Positions 15,946-25,046 of a DNA stretch of 64,000 nucleotides are shown here, one piece after another. Position numbers and translations under genes: made by a program. The DNA comes from Dermatobacter hominis (GTDB taxonomy: Bacteria; Actinomycetota; Acidimicrobiia; Acidimicrobiales; Microtrichaceae). The stretch covers positions 2,790,001 through 2,854,000 of the forward strand of contig NZ_CP085840.1 in the NCBI RefSeq assembly GCF_020715685.1, given 5' to 3'. The notes under the pieces were generated by a model, which ran no database searches, was not told the DNA's origin, and saw only the letters and a list, made by a program, of their open reading frames with translations. Position 1 is the stretch's first letter, and every line of letters starts with the position of its first letter.

Positions 15946-17014
15946 ACAAGCGCACGACGAGACGGCCCGTGGTCTCCCGCCGCTCCATGGCGCCCAGCCC
16001 GTCGGGGATGTCGTCGAAGGCCAGCTCCCGGGTGACCACCGTGCGGAGGGCGCCGGTACGCAGCATCTCGAGCAGACGGGCGTGGGCGGCCTGGCCCTCG
16101 GCCCTCGACGGCCAGTTGAAGCCGAGCAGCCGGCGGGTCCCCATCGGGTCGTTGACGTAGACGAGGCAGACCCCGCAGAGGTCGAAGTTCCCGTAGGCGA
16201 TCGGGCGCGGTGTGAGGTAGGCGCCGTCCTCGAGCTGGATGTCCTCGCTGAAGCCCACGACCAGGTGCCGGCCCCCGAAGCCCATGCAGCGGAAGGTCGC
16301 GACGGTGGTGGCGCCGCCGACCGTGTCGAACGCGACGTCGACGCCGCGCCCGCCCGTGATGTCCTCGACGGCCTCGAAGAGGTCCGTGCTGCGGTGGTCG
16401 ATCACGTGGTCGGCGCCGAGCTCCCGGCAGAACGCCACCTTCTCCGGTCCACCGGCCACCGCGATCACGGTGGCGCCGAGCGCCTTGGCGATCTGCAGCG
16501 CCCCCGAGCCGGTGCCGCCGGCGGCGGCGTGGACGAGCACCGTCTCGCCCGGCTGGAGCCGCCCTCGCTCGTGCAGCGCGAACCAGCCCAGGTGGAACGG
16601 GTAGTGCATGGCCGCGCCGTCCACGCTCGACATCCACGACGGGATGACGAGCGCGGTCGCGGCGTCGATCACGGCGTGCTCCGCGTAGCCGCCGTGCGCC
16701 ATCACGGGGATGCCGACCACGCGGAGGCCCAGCAGGTGCTCCGCGCCCGGCCCGGCCGCCTCGACCACGCCGACCGACTCCATGCCCGGCACGAACGGCG
16801 CCTCGAGCGGCAGGGTCAGGTAGCGGCCCCGGATCACGTCGATGTCGTTGAAGTTCAGGCAGAACGCCTCGACGGCGATCCGGGCCTCGTTCGGGCCCGG
16901 TGCAGGGACCTCGACGACCCCGCGCTCGAGCACCTCGGTCGGATCGCCCAGCTCCCTCGTGATCCAGGCCTGCGCCTTGACCGGTGCGCCGGCCGTGGAC
17001 GTCGGATCGCTCAT
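15944..17014 (-). CDS. zinc-type MDR dehydrogenase / quinone-oxidoreductase-like protein
   Basis: 356 residues. A GroES-like domain (PAPGPNEARIAVEAFCLNFNDIDVIRGRY) is followed by a Rossmann domain with VLVHAAAGGTGSGALQIAKALGATVIAV. The AAAGGTGSGA nucleotide loop and NFNDIDVIRG signature fit the NADPH:quinone reductase subfamily, which lacks the zinc ligands of alcohol dehydrogenases. LCGVCLVYVNDPMG near residue 285 is unusual and Cys-rich. Starts possible at ATG 17014 (used) or GTG 17023. Faces the questin-oxidase-like gene. Confidence 0.85.
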   Translation of the reverse strand: MSDPTSTAGAPVKAQAWITRELGDPTEVLERGVVEVPAPGPNEARIAVEAFCLNFNDIDVIRGRYLTLPLEAPFVPGMESVGVVEAAGPGAEHLLGLRVVGIPVMAHGGYAEHAVIDAATALVIPSWMSSVDGAAMHYPFHLGWFALHERGRLQPGETVLVHAAAGGTGSGALQIAKALGATVIAVAGGPEKVAFCRELGADHVIDHRSTDLFEAVEDITGGRGVDVAFDTVGGATTVATFRCMGFGGRHLVVGFSEDIQLEDGAYLTPRPIAYGNFDLCGVCLVYVNDPMGTRRLLGFNWPSRAEGQAAHARLLEMLRTGALRTVVTRELAFDDIPDGLGAMERRETTGRLVVRL

Positions 17015-17093
17015 GTGCCGCACCCCCGTTGCTCGGCCGCCCCCTCGGCGGCCGCCGGTCCACCCGGCTGACCGGCGGCCCGACCGTAGGCGC

Positions 17094-18368
17094 TCAGGGC
17101 CCGGGCACGCCGCGGGTCCTGGCCACCTCGCCCAACCAGCGCGCCGACCGCTTGGGCGTGCGGTCGAAGGTCACCGGGTCCCATCCGACGAGCCCGAACG
17201 TCGGCCGGAAGGATCCCCACTCGTAGTTGTCGAGCAGGCTCCAGTGCAGGTAGCCGCGGACGTCGACGCCCGCCGCACCCCGGCGGGGCGCCGTGACGTC
17301 GAGGAGCCCGTCGAGCGCGGCGGCGGTGTAGGAGATCCGCCGCTCGTCGTCGGCGGTGGCGATGCCGTTCTCGGTGACCAGCACCGGCACGTCGCCGACC
17401 ACCGAGGCGGCGTACTCGACCGCCTCGCCCAGCGCGGCCGGGTAGTGCTCCCACCCCATCTGCGTCCGCTCCTCCTCGGGGTCCTCCCGGACCACGCCCT
17501 CCGGGCCGAAGACGTTGCGCGTGTAGGACTGCACGCCGACGAAGCCGTCGCCGCGGGCCGGTCGCAGGAACGACTCCTCGTGCGCCTCTCGGTAGGCCGC
17601 CGCCGCGTCCTCGCCGCCGGGCACCGACTGCACGGCGTGCTCGGCCACCGACCAACCCACGAGCGCGTCGGGCAGGGCGCCGGTCAGGACGTCGACCGCG
17701 GCGTGGTGGGCGGCCACGAGGGCGTCGCGCGTCGCCGGGTCGGGCGGCGGCAGCGGGCCGGCCGGACCGTCGCCGAGGAGGTCGTCGAGGTCCGTGCCGC
17801 CCGACATGAGGCGGGCGGCCGTGGCCATGACCGACACCATGTTCGGTTCGTTGATCGTGACGACCCACCGCACGTCGCCGTCGGCCAGGACCGGAAGGAC
17901 GGCCTCGACGTAGCGGAGGAAGCGCTCGGTCGCGCCGTCCTGGGTCCAGCCCCCGCCGCGGGAGAACCACGCCGGGTTCGTGAAGTGGTGGAGCGTCACC
18001 ACCGGTTCGATCCCCAGGTCCCGGCACGCCGCGACGATCCGCCCGTAGTGCGCGACCTGGGCTCGCGAGATCTCGCCGTCGGCCGGCTCGATCCGCGCCC
18101 ACTCGATCCCGAACCGGTAGGCGTCGAGCCCGAGCTCGGCGAGGATCTCGAGGTCCTCCCGCCAGCGGTGGTAGCTGTCGGCCGCGTCGCCGCTCGGCTC
18201 CGGCAGCGGTGAGCCGGGACGGTGCTCGAGCCGCCACCAGTCGCTGGCGACGTTGCCGCCCTCGATCTGGTGCGGGCTGGTCGAGGCGCCGATCAGGAAC
18301 CCGTCCGGGAGCGGGCGTCGCCCCGTCGCCGCCCTTCCGCCCGTCGCGCCGTCGTCGGTGTCGGTCAT
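17094..18368 (-). CDS. glycoside hydrolase family 1 (beta-glucosidase-like)
   Basis: 424 residues forming a GH1 TIM barrel. The family N-terminal signature PDGFLIGASTSPHQIEGG, the acid/base glutamate in VVTINEPN, and the nucleophile in VPVLVTENGIA are all intact, so it should be an active retaining beta-glycosidase. LHHFTNPAWF and YLHWSLLDNYEW are further family motifs. There is no signal peptide, so a cytoplasmic enzyme. The start may also be GTG 18386, only two bases after the ligase stop. It follows the broken ligase gene as the second gene of a probable transcript. Confidence 0.9.
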   Translation of the reverse strand: MTDTDDGATGGRAATGRRPLPDGFLIGASTSPHQIEGGNVASDWWRLEHRPGSPLPEPSGDAADSYHRWREDLEILAELGLDAYRFGIEWARIEPADGEISRAQVAHYGRIVAACRDLGIEPVVTLHHFTNPAWFSRGGGWTQDGATERFLRYVEAVLPVLADGDVRWVVTINEPNMVSVMATAARLMSGGTDLDDLLGDGPAGPLPPPDPATRDALVAAHHAAVDVLTGALPDALVGWSVAEHAVQSVPGGEDAAAAYREAHEESFLRPARGDGFVGVQSYTRNVFGPEGVVREDPEEERTQMGWEHYPAALGEAVEYAASVVGDVPVLVTENGIATADDERRISYTAAALDGLLDVTAPRRGAAGVDVRGYLHWSLLDNYEWGSFRPTFGLVGWDPVTFDRTPKRSARWLGEVARTRGVPGP

Positions 18369-18388
18369 CCCCGCATCGGAGCACACGG

Positions 18389-19983
18389 TCAGCTGCCGCC
18401 GAGCGCCCGGACCGCGGCCACGGTGTCGGCCTGGTCGGCGTCCTTGTCGTCGCGGTAGCGCACGACCCTAGCGAAGCGGAGGGCGATGCCGCCGGCGTAG
18501 CGGGTCGACCGCTGGATCCCGTCGACCGCGATCTCGACCACCTGCACGGGCTGCACGGCCAGCACGCCCGGGCCCAGGTCGGGGTCGTCGGAGGCCTGGC
18601 GCGCCACGTCGTCGTCCACGGCCAGGGCGGTGAAGTGCTCGGTCTGCCACCGGAGCAGCTCGTCGGTCATGCCCTTGAAGGTCTTGCCCACCATCACGAA
18701 CGGCGAGCCCTCGCCGCCGTCGCCGCCCTCGCCGTCCTCGGCGCGCCGGGCGCCGAGGTGGAGGTTCGACAGGAGGCCGGCACGCCGACCGTGGCCCCAC
18801 TCCACCGCGAGCACGACGAGGTCGAGGGTGTGGACCGGCTTGACCTTCCGCCACGCCTTGCCGCGCCGACCGGCCTCGTACGGCGAGAGCGACGACTTCA
18901 CGACGACGCCCTCGTGACCGGCGGCGAGCGCGTCGGCCAGCGCCGCCTCGGCCGCGGCGCCGTCGGTCGTGGCGACGGCGGGGACGGCATGCTCCCCGGC
19001 CACGCGCTCCAGCTCGAGCCGCCGCACCGCGAGCGGCTCGTCGACCAGGTCGCGGCCGTCGAGGTGGAGGAGGTCGAAGAAGAAGGGGCGCAGCCCGCGG
19101 ATCGCCGGCCCGGTCGGATCGGGGGCCTCGACGGCCCGGCCGCTGGCCGTGTCCTGGAACGCCGCCGGGCGGCCGTCCGCGCCGATCACCAGCGCCTCGC
19201 CGTCGAGGACCGCCCGACCGGCGGGCAGGGCCGCGACGGCGGCGACCACGCCCGGCACCTGGTCGGTGATGTCGTTGAGGTTCCGGCTCCAGACGCGCAC
19301 GTCGTCACCGGCCTTGTGCGCCTGGACGCGGATGCCGTCGAGCTTCCACTCGACCGATGCATCGCCCAGCTCCGCCACCGCCTCGCCAACCGACGCCGCG
19401 GTCGAGGCCAGCATCGGCTGCAGCGGCCGGCCCACCTCGAGGTGGACGGCCGCCAGCGCCTCCCGGCCGCCCATCAGGGCGGCGACCGCGACCTCGTCGA
19501 GCCGGCCGCCGAGCATGCTCGCCCGGCGCACCGCGGTCGCCGGCACCTCCGCCGCCACGGCGACCGCGTCCACCATGACGCCGGCCAGCGCGCCCTGCCG
19601 GAGCTCGCCGCCGATGAGGCCGAACAGCAGGTCCCGCTCGGGTGCCGTCGCCCGGCCCACCAGCTCGCCGACCAGGCGCCGGCGCTCGAGCGTCGACCCG
19701 GGACCCTGCAGCACGGCGAGCTCCGAGAAGGCGCGGTCGACGTCGAGCACCTCGAGCGTCGGTGCCGTGGCCGGGTCGGGGACCCCGTCGGCCGCCGCCT
19801 GCAGCGTCCTCCAGCCCACCCCCACGCGTCCTGGCGGAGCTGGCCCGTCAGGAACCCGACGACGGCGGGCACCTCCGCGGGATCGGCACGGCGGAGGAGC
19901 TCGGCCAGGGCGTCCCGCTTCGCGTTGCGGGCGCCGGTGGCCGCCGCCGCCGCGGACGTGGCGGCGACCTCGGCGAAGCGCAT
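18389..19983 (-). pseudogene. ATP-dependent DNA ligase, frameshifted near its N-terminus
   Basis: A LigB/LigC-type ligase in two frames. The N-terminal 51 residues (ATG 19983, MRFAEVAATSAAAAATGARN through FLTGQLRQ) are in one frame and the remainder (VGVGWRTLQAAA onward, 18389-19825) in another. At about 19829-19833 the minus strand reads CAG GAC GCG; one more G would give CAG GGA CGC GTG, restoring LRQ-GRVGVGW. The catalytic core is intact: PMLAST, EWKLDGIR (adenylated Lys), and EGVVVKSSLSPYEAGRRGKAWRKVKP with the C-terminal OB fold. Either a recent one-base deletion or a sequencing error. The downstream frame could still make a 478-residue protein from an internal GTG, lacking the N-terminal DNA-binding part. 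Confidence 0.8.
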
Positions 19984-20054
19984 CCGGCCATCAGACCACA
20001 CGGGCGGCCGGTCGCCGCCCGGTCACCCGACCACGACCGGGGCAGACTCGGGGC

Positions 20055-20987
20055 GTGGATCGGACCGCAGGCCGGACCGGAGCGGGTGGACCGGCGCCCA
20101 TCACCGTGGAGCCGAGCCGCGAGGCCCGGGTCGGCGCGGCCACCGTGCGCCGGGCCCTGCCCCGGCGTCGCCGCCGCACCATCGGCGCGTGGTGCTTCGC
20201 GGACCACATCGGGCCCGACACCGTCGACGACGGCAGCGGCTCGTCGGGCCCGGGCGGGATCGGACCGCACCCGCACATCGGCCTGCAGACCGTGACGTGG
20301 CTGCTCGCCGGTGAGCTGCTCCACCGCGACAGCCTCGGTTCCGAGCAGTCGGTCCGACCGGGTCAGCTCAACCTCATGACCGCCGGCCACGGCATCGCCC
20401 ACGCCGAGGAGTCGCGGACGCCGAGCGGCGCCACGGTCCACGGCATCCAGCTGTGGGTCGCCCAGCCCGAGGCCACCCGCGACGGCGGCTCCGACTTCGA
20501 GCACCACGACGAGCTGCCCCGCACCGAGCTCGACCACGGCGAGGCGACGGTCCTCGTCGGTGAGCTGCTCGGCGCCCGGTCGAGCGCCCGGGCCGACACC
20601 GACCACCACGGCGCGGAGCTCCGGCTGCGACCGGGCACGTCGACGGTCCCGCTGCGGACCGACCACGAGCACGCGCTGATCGTGCTCGAGGGCGAGGCCT
20701 CGGTCGGCGGACACGACGGCCGGCGGCTGGTGCCGGGCGAGGTCGCGCTCGTCGACCCGGGCCGTGACGAGCTGGCGCTGGCCGCGACCGGACCGACGAC
20801 GCTCATGCTGCTCGGCGGCTCGCCGTTCCCCGACCCGGTGCACATGTGGTGGAACTTCGTCGGCCGCGACCGGGCTGCGATCGACCGCGCCTGGTCCGAC
20901 TGGACGGCGGGCGCCGACCGGTTCGGGCCGACCGGCTCGCCGATGGAGCGCATCGAGGTGGGTGCGCCGCCCTGGCAGCACGGCTGA
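20055..20987 (+). CDS. pirin family protein
   Basis: 310 residues, a bicupin. The pirin metal site is visible: GPHPHIGLQTVTWLLAGELLHRDSLG and the MTAGHGIAHAEES motif with its His and Glu ligands, then GIQLWVAQP. The C-terminal cupin contains ALIVLEGEASVGG and MLLGGSPFPDPVHMWWNFVGR. Pirins are iron-binding cupins, some with quercetin 2,3-dioxygenase activity; the role here is unknown. GTG 20055 precedes the first similarity; no Shine-Dalgarno is evident. It diverges from the ligase. Confidence 0.9.
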   Translation: MDRTAGRTGAGGPAPITVEPSREARVGAATVRRALPRRRRRTIGAWCFADHIGPDTVDDGSGSSGPGGIGPHPHIGLQTVTWLLAGELLHRDSLGSEQSVRPGQLNLMTAGHGIAHAEESRTPSGATVHGIQLWVAQPEATRDGGSDFEHHDELPRTELDHGEATVLVGELLGARSSARADTDHHGAELRLRPGTSTVPLRTDHEHALIVLEGEASVGGHDGRRLVPGEVALVDPGRDELALAATGPTTLMLLGGSPFPDPVHMWWNFVGRDRAAIDRAWSDWTAGADRFGPTGSPMERIEVGAPPWQHG

Positions 20988-20999
20988 GCGGCGCGGTCG

Positions 21000-23387
21000 T
21001 CACTCGACGCGCAGGACCGTCGCCGGTCGGCGCTGGTTGATCCACCGCGCCGGCCAGAGCGCCAGGGCCGCCGCCATCCCCACCAGCAGGGGGAGGCAGG
21101 CGAGGACCGCCAGCAGCGGGACGCGCACCGACGGCACGACGTCCACGAGCCCGGCCACCCGGATCCACAGCGCGGCACCGGCGAGCGCGCCCAGCGGCAC
21201 GCCCACCCCCACCGCCACTGCGGCCAGCGTGACGGCGGTGATCACCAGCGCCGAGCGCACCTGCCCCGAGGTGAACCCGAGGCTGCGCACGATGCCGAGC
21301 TCGTGACGGGCCCGCCGTCCGGTGGCGACCACGCCGTTGCCGATCGCCACCACGGCCAGCCCGCCGAAGAACCAGAGGAACACGACCGGGACGGTGCGCA
21401 CGTCGTCGAGCACCACCAGGGAGCCGGGCGGCGTCGGGAAGCTCTCGTCCATGACGCCGTACGGGTAGCGCTCGTCGAGGGCGGCCGCCTTGGCTGAGTG
21501 GTCGACACCCGGGGCGTAGCGGACTGTGATGATCGGGTACGGATCCCGTCCGGGGTCCACGGCGATCAGGTCCCGCAGCGTGTCCTCCTGGACGATCGCG
21601 GTGCGACCCGGCGACGAGCTGAGGACCTGGGGATCGAGCCCGAGGCCAACGACCGTGGCGTCGATGCGCCGGTCCGAGGTCCCCGTCAGCTCGACGTCGT
21701 CGCCGACGTCCAGGTCCAGCTCACGGGCCAGCCCCGGGACGAGCACCACCTCGTCGGGGCCCGCGACCTCGCGGCCCTCGAGGATCGTTACCCGCGTGCT
21801 GCCCTTGGCCGGCGCGAGCGCCACCGTGCCGACCGACACGCCGTCCACCCGGATCGAAGGGGTCGACCACTCGGCCACCACGGCGTCGAGGTCGGGGTCG
21901 TTCGCGAGCTCCGTGGTGCGCTGCTGGACGGCGTCCTCGGGGACCTCGATGCTCAGGTCGGAGTTGATGCCGTAGGCAGCCGGCGTCGCCACCAGGTGGT
22001 CCAGGCTCCGCAGGAACACGAGCGAGGCCACCAGCCCGACGACGCCGATCGAGGCCCCGACCATCGCCGCCCGGGCCGAGCGGCCGCGTCGACGGCGCTC
22101 GGGGTCGGTCGCCAGGCGCACGCCGATCTCGACCGACGGCCTGCTCGGCGCCAGCACCGACCGGAACCACGGCGGGCGGAACGGGCGGAGCTCACCGGGC
22201 GCGCGGAGCTCGACGGCGGCGACGGCCGCGACGAGGCCCAGCAGTGCGAGCGCCGACAGCACCGCACCGGGCACGAGCACGAGCAGGTCCACGTCGAGTC
22301 CCGGCGCCGGCTCGATCATGCGGGCGCGACCGATCGGGAAGGCTGGCGAGACGGCCGCCGCCACGAGCGGTGTCGCGAGCAGCGTCACCACCGCGCTGAG
22401 CCCGACGGGGTAGGTGGCGGCCCGCACCCGGTCGCCGGAGGTGAACCCGAGCCCGCGCAGCGTGGCGTCCTCGCCGCCGCGTGCCGAGATCTGGCGCCGC
22501 GCCACCTGGCCCACGACCACGCCGCCCACCAGCAGGACCACCGCCGCGAGGATCCAGGTCCCGAGCGAGGTCACGTCCTGGGAGGGCCGGGCGTCGTCCA
22601 GCGACTCCTGGAGGCGGCGGATCTCGAACCGCTCGGAGCTCGGCACCGCGTCCCGCAGGCGCGCCTCGACCCGGTCGACACCGGCGTCGCCGTCGACAGT
22701 GCGGATCGCGATGCCCCGGAAGGCGTTGTCGCAGCCGCCGCACTCCGGGTCCGCCGAGATCCGTGCGTAGAACGCCGGTGAGGCCAGCATCTGGCGGTCG
22801 ACCGCCCTCGACGCGATGTCGAACGTGTCACGCAGGATCCCGACGACGCGCAGCTCGATCTGCGACCCGCCGGGCTGGGCCTCGGTGTCGAGGCCGATCG
22901 TGCGCATCTGGTCGTTCGTGTAGAGGTCGAGGGCGAACGACGACCCGACGTGCAGGTCGTTGCTGTCGGCCGTTGCCCGGCTGATCGCGACCTCGTCCAG
23001 CGAGTCGGGCGCCGGCAGCCGGCCCTCGTCGACGATCCGGCGGTTGATCGCCTCGTCCGGCGCCGGCTCCGAGATCGGGTAGTACCAGTCCTTCGTCGCC
23101 GCCGTCCGCCCGATGCTCGAGGCGATCGGCTGCCGGGCGATCACGTCGGGATCCTGCGCGAGCTCGGCGGCGACCTCGGGAGCGACGGTCGGGTCGAGGA
23201 ACCGGATCGTCGCGTCGGGCGCGAGCGTCGACTGCGCCAGGCGCTCGGGCGCGGACGCGGACCGCCGCTCCCCCGCCACCGCCGCGGAGGCCAGCCCGCC
23301 GACGACGCCGGCGAGCAGGCCGAGCAGGATCAAGCCGACCCAGAGCCGGCGCGTCCGCGACAGGGCCACCAGCCCCACTGCGCGCAT
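21000..23387 (-). CDS. FtsX-like ABC transporter permease
   Basis: 795 residues. An N-terminal membrane helix (LWVGLILLGLLAGVVGGLASAAVAG) is followed by a large extracytoplasmic domain, a first FtsX block of three helices (about 270-400), a second periplasmic domain, and a second FtsX block (FLWFFGGLAVVAIGNGVVATGRRARHELGIVRSLGFTSGQVRSALV). This duplicated layout fits the MacB/LolE superfamily. No ATPase partner gene adjoins it, which is unusual and suggests a partner elsewhere. ATG 23387 is chosen at the start of the hydrophobic N-terminus. The upstream interval contains a 26-base tandem repeat. Confidence 0.85.
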   Translation of the reverse strand: MRAVGLVALSRTRRLWVGLILLGLLAGVVGGLASAAVAGERRSASAPERLAQSTLAPDATIRFLDPTVAPEVAAELAQDPDVIARQPIASSIGRTAATKDWYYPISEPAPDEAINRRIVDEGRLPAPDSLDEVAISRATADSNDLHVGSSFALDLYTNDQMRTIGLDTEAQPGGSQIELRVVGILRDTFDIASRAVDRQMLASPAFYARISADPECGGCDNAFRGIAIRTVDGDAGVDRVEARLRDAVPSSERFEIRRLQESLDDARPSQDVTSLGTWILAAVVLLVGGVVVGQVARRQISARGGEDATLRGLGFTSGDRVRAATYPVGLSAVVTLLATPLVAAAVSPAFPIGRARMIEPAPGLDVDLLVLVPGAVLSALALLGLVAAVAAVELRAPGELRPFRPPWFRSVLAPSRPSVEIGVRLATDPERRRRGRSARAAMVGASIGVVGLVASLVFLRSLDHLVATPAAYGINSDLSIEVPEDAVQQRTTELANDPDLDAVVAEWSTPSIRVDGVSVGTVALAPAKGSTRVTILEGREVAGPDEVVLVPGLARELDLDVGDDVELTGTSDRRIDATVVGLGLDPQVLSSSPGRTAIVQEDTLRDLIAVDPGRDPYPIITVRYAPGVDHSAKAAALDERYPYGVMDESFPTPPGSLVVLDDVRTVPVVFLWFFGGLAVVAIGNGVVATGRRARHELGIVRSLGFTSGQVRSALVITAVTLAAVAVGVGVPLGALAGAALWIRVAGLVDVVPSVRVPLLAVLACLPLLVGMAAALALWPARWINQRRPATVLRVE

Positions 23388-23477
23388 CGGGACATCAGGC
23401 CACAGCGGCCGTCGCGGCCACAAGTGGGCGGCCACGCCCCCGAGGGTGGTGCTGGCACCCCCCTCGGCGCTCTACTG

Positions 23478-23576
23478 CCGCTCCCCGCCGCTCAGGCGAT
23501 CGTCCGCTCCCAGCCGCTCAGGCGATCGTCCGCTCCCCGCCGCTCAGGCGATCGTCCGCTCCCCGCCGCTCAGGCG
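23478..23576. repeat. 26-base tandem repeat spanning the patatin stop codon
   Basis: Units start at 23478, 23504, 23530 and 23556 (the last partial, 21 bases). They are nearly identical; unit 2 has one A for C. Each contains CTCAGG, the complement of the stop region CCTGAG of the patatin gene, so the gene's true stop lies in the fourth unit and three extra copies follow it. Confidence 0.9.
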
Positions 23577-24526
23577 AGGAACATGCGCAGCTCGTCGGCG
23601 TCGTCGCGGGCCTGGCGGCGGGCCATGGCGATCGCGCCCGGCACCGCCGTCGGGTCCATCAGTCGGTCGATGTCGACCGACTCCGGCATGCGGTGGAACA
23701 CCTTCGTCCCGGCCGACTCGAGCGCCTCCAGCTCTCGCACCGGGTCACCCGGCTGCTGGGTCATGGCCCCCTCGGTCGCGTCGGCGCCGTCGGTCAGCTG
23801 GACGACCACCGCCCGGCGGGCGCCGGCCAGGAGATCGAGGTGGAGCCCCGTGCCGCTCACCCCGCCGTCCATCGCGCGGCGGTCGCCGAGCGGCTGCGGG
23901 GGGAAGATGCCGGGCACCGCGCTGCTCGCCGCGGTGGCACGCGGGACGGCGATGCGGTGACGGGACGTGATCACCAGCCGCTCGCCGGTGAAGGCGTCGA
24001 CCGCGGTGAGGTGCAGGGCCGGCGACGGCCACCGACGGGACGCGAGGACGACCCCGAGGTTGCGGCGCATGGTCGAGGCCGGGGGCGTCTGGGCCGCCAG
24101 CGCGGCGTGCCCGATCTCCCGGATGGTCTCGGGCTTCGAGTCCTGCGCCACCCAGAACAGGTCGCGGGCGCGGTCCTGGCTCGGGTGGAACTTCGACGCA
24201 GGGGCGAGCACGCCGACGAGCTTCGGAAGCCGGGCGAGGACCCCGAGCTCCCCGTGGAGGCGCTTCAGGTTGCCCGCCTCAAGCACCGAGCTGACGATCG
24301 AGCCCGCCGAGGTGCCGACCACCCGGTCGGCGCCACGGAGGTCGACCCCGGCGGCGAGCAGCTCGTTGAGGTAGGTGACCTGCCACGCCACGAACCACAG
24401 CCCGCCACCGCCGAGGCACAGCCCGAGCGGCAACCCCTCGCCATGGCCCGCGCCCATGTCGCGGGGGATCGCCATCCCGTCGGGAGAGGTGTCGACGCGG
24501 AGCTCTGCGGCGGGGTGGGGACTCAT
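23570..24526 (-). CDS. patatin-like phospholipase
   Basis: 318 residues. The patatin triad elements are present: oxyanion hole LCLGGGGLW, nucleophile elbow GTSAGS, and the catalytic Asp in DGGVSGT. Members are Ser/Asp lipid acyl hydrolases. There is no signal peptide. No acyl-carrier or lipid gene is adjacent. The gene ends inside a 26-base tandem repeat, so its last codons have probably been duplicated downstream. Confidence 0.85.
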   Translation of the reverse strand: MSPHPAAELRVDTSPDGMAIPRDMGAGHGEGLPLGLCLGGGGLWFVAWQVTYLNELLAAGVDLRGADRVVGTSAGSIVSSVLEAGNLKRLHGELGVLARLPKLVGVLAPASKFHPSQDRARDLFWVAQDSKPETIREIGHAALAAQTPPASTMRRNLGVVLASRRWPSPALHLTAVDAFTGERLVITSRHRIAVPRATAASSAVPGIFPPQPLGDRRAMDGGVSGTGLHLDLLAGARRAVVVQLTDGADATEGAMTQQPGDPVRELEALESAGTKVFHRMPESVDIDRLMDPTAVPGAIAMARRQARDDADELRMFLA

Positions 24527-24536
24527 CCGCCGAAGG

Positions 24537-25046
24537 CTATCGGCGGGCCTCGGCGCCGAGCTCCAGCACCCCCTGCTGCTGCTCGACGGCGCGCTCGAGT
24601 CGGAGCAGCGCCACCTTCCGCTCGATGCCGCCGCCGTAGCCGGTCATCGAGCCGTCGGCGCCGATCACCCGATGGCACGGGACGATGATCGCGATCGGGT
24701 TGCGCCCGTTCGCGAGCCCCACGGCCCGCACTGCGCTGGGCCGGTCGATGTGGGCCGCGAGCCGGCCGTAGGACCAGGTCTCGCCGTACGGGATGTCGCG
24801 CAGGGCCTGCCAGACCGATCGCTGGAACTCCGTGCCGACCAGCTCCAGGTCGACGTCGAAGTCCTCGAGCTCACCGGCGAAGTACGCGTCGAGCTGCTCG
24901 ACGACGTCGGTGAACGCCGTCGGGTCCTCGCCCCACGCCGAGGCGTCGGGCTCGTGGGCCTGGCCGCGCATCACGAGGTGCCGGAGCCGGTCCTCGCCCG
25001 CGAGGGTCACCGGGCCGATGGGGGTGTCAATCGTGCGGGACCTCAT
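24537..25046 (-). CDS. ogt: methylated-DNA--protein-cysteine methyltransferase
   Basis: 169 residues. The active-site motif PCHRVIGADGSMTGYGGG is intact, with FQRSVWQALRDIPYGETWSYGRLA forming the HTH/Arg-finger region. It removes O6-alkyl groups from guanine in one suicide reaction. ATG 25046 has GGAG about 9 bases upstream and overlaps the stop of the Ada/AlkA gene by 4 bases, so the two alkylation-repair genes form a coupled operon. Confidence 0.95.
   Translation of the reverse strand: MRSRTIDTPIGPVTLAGEDRLRHLVMRGQAHEPDASAWGEDPTAFTDVVEQLDAYFAGELEDFDVDLELVGTEFQRSVWQALRDIPYGETWSYGRLAAHIDRPSAVRAVGLANGRNPIAIIVPCHRVIGADGSMTGYGGGIERKVALLRLERAVEQQQGVLELGAEARR

Noticed and set aside
19474-20001. 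Independent 175-residue protein on the minus strand
   Set aside because: Its first third is the DNA ligase N-terminus and the rest is the out-of-frame continuation after the frameshift.
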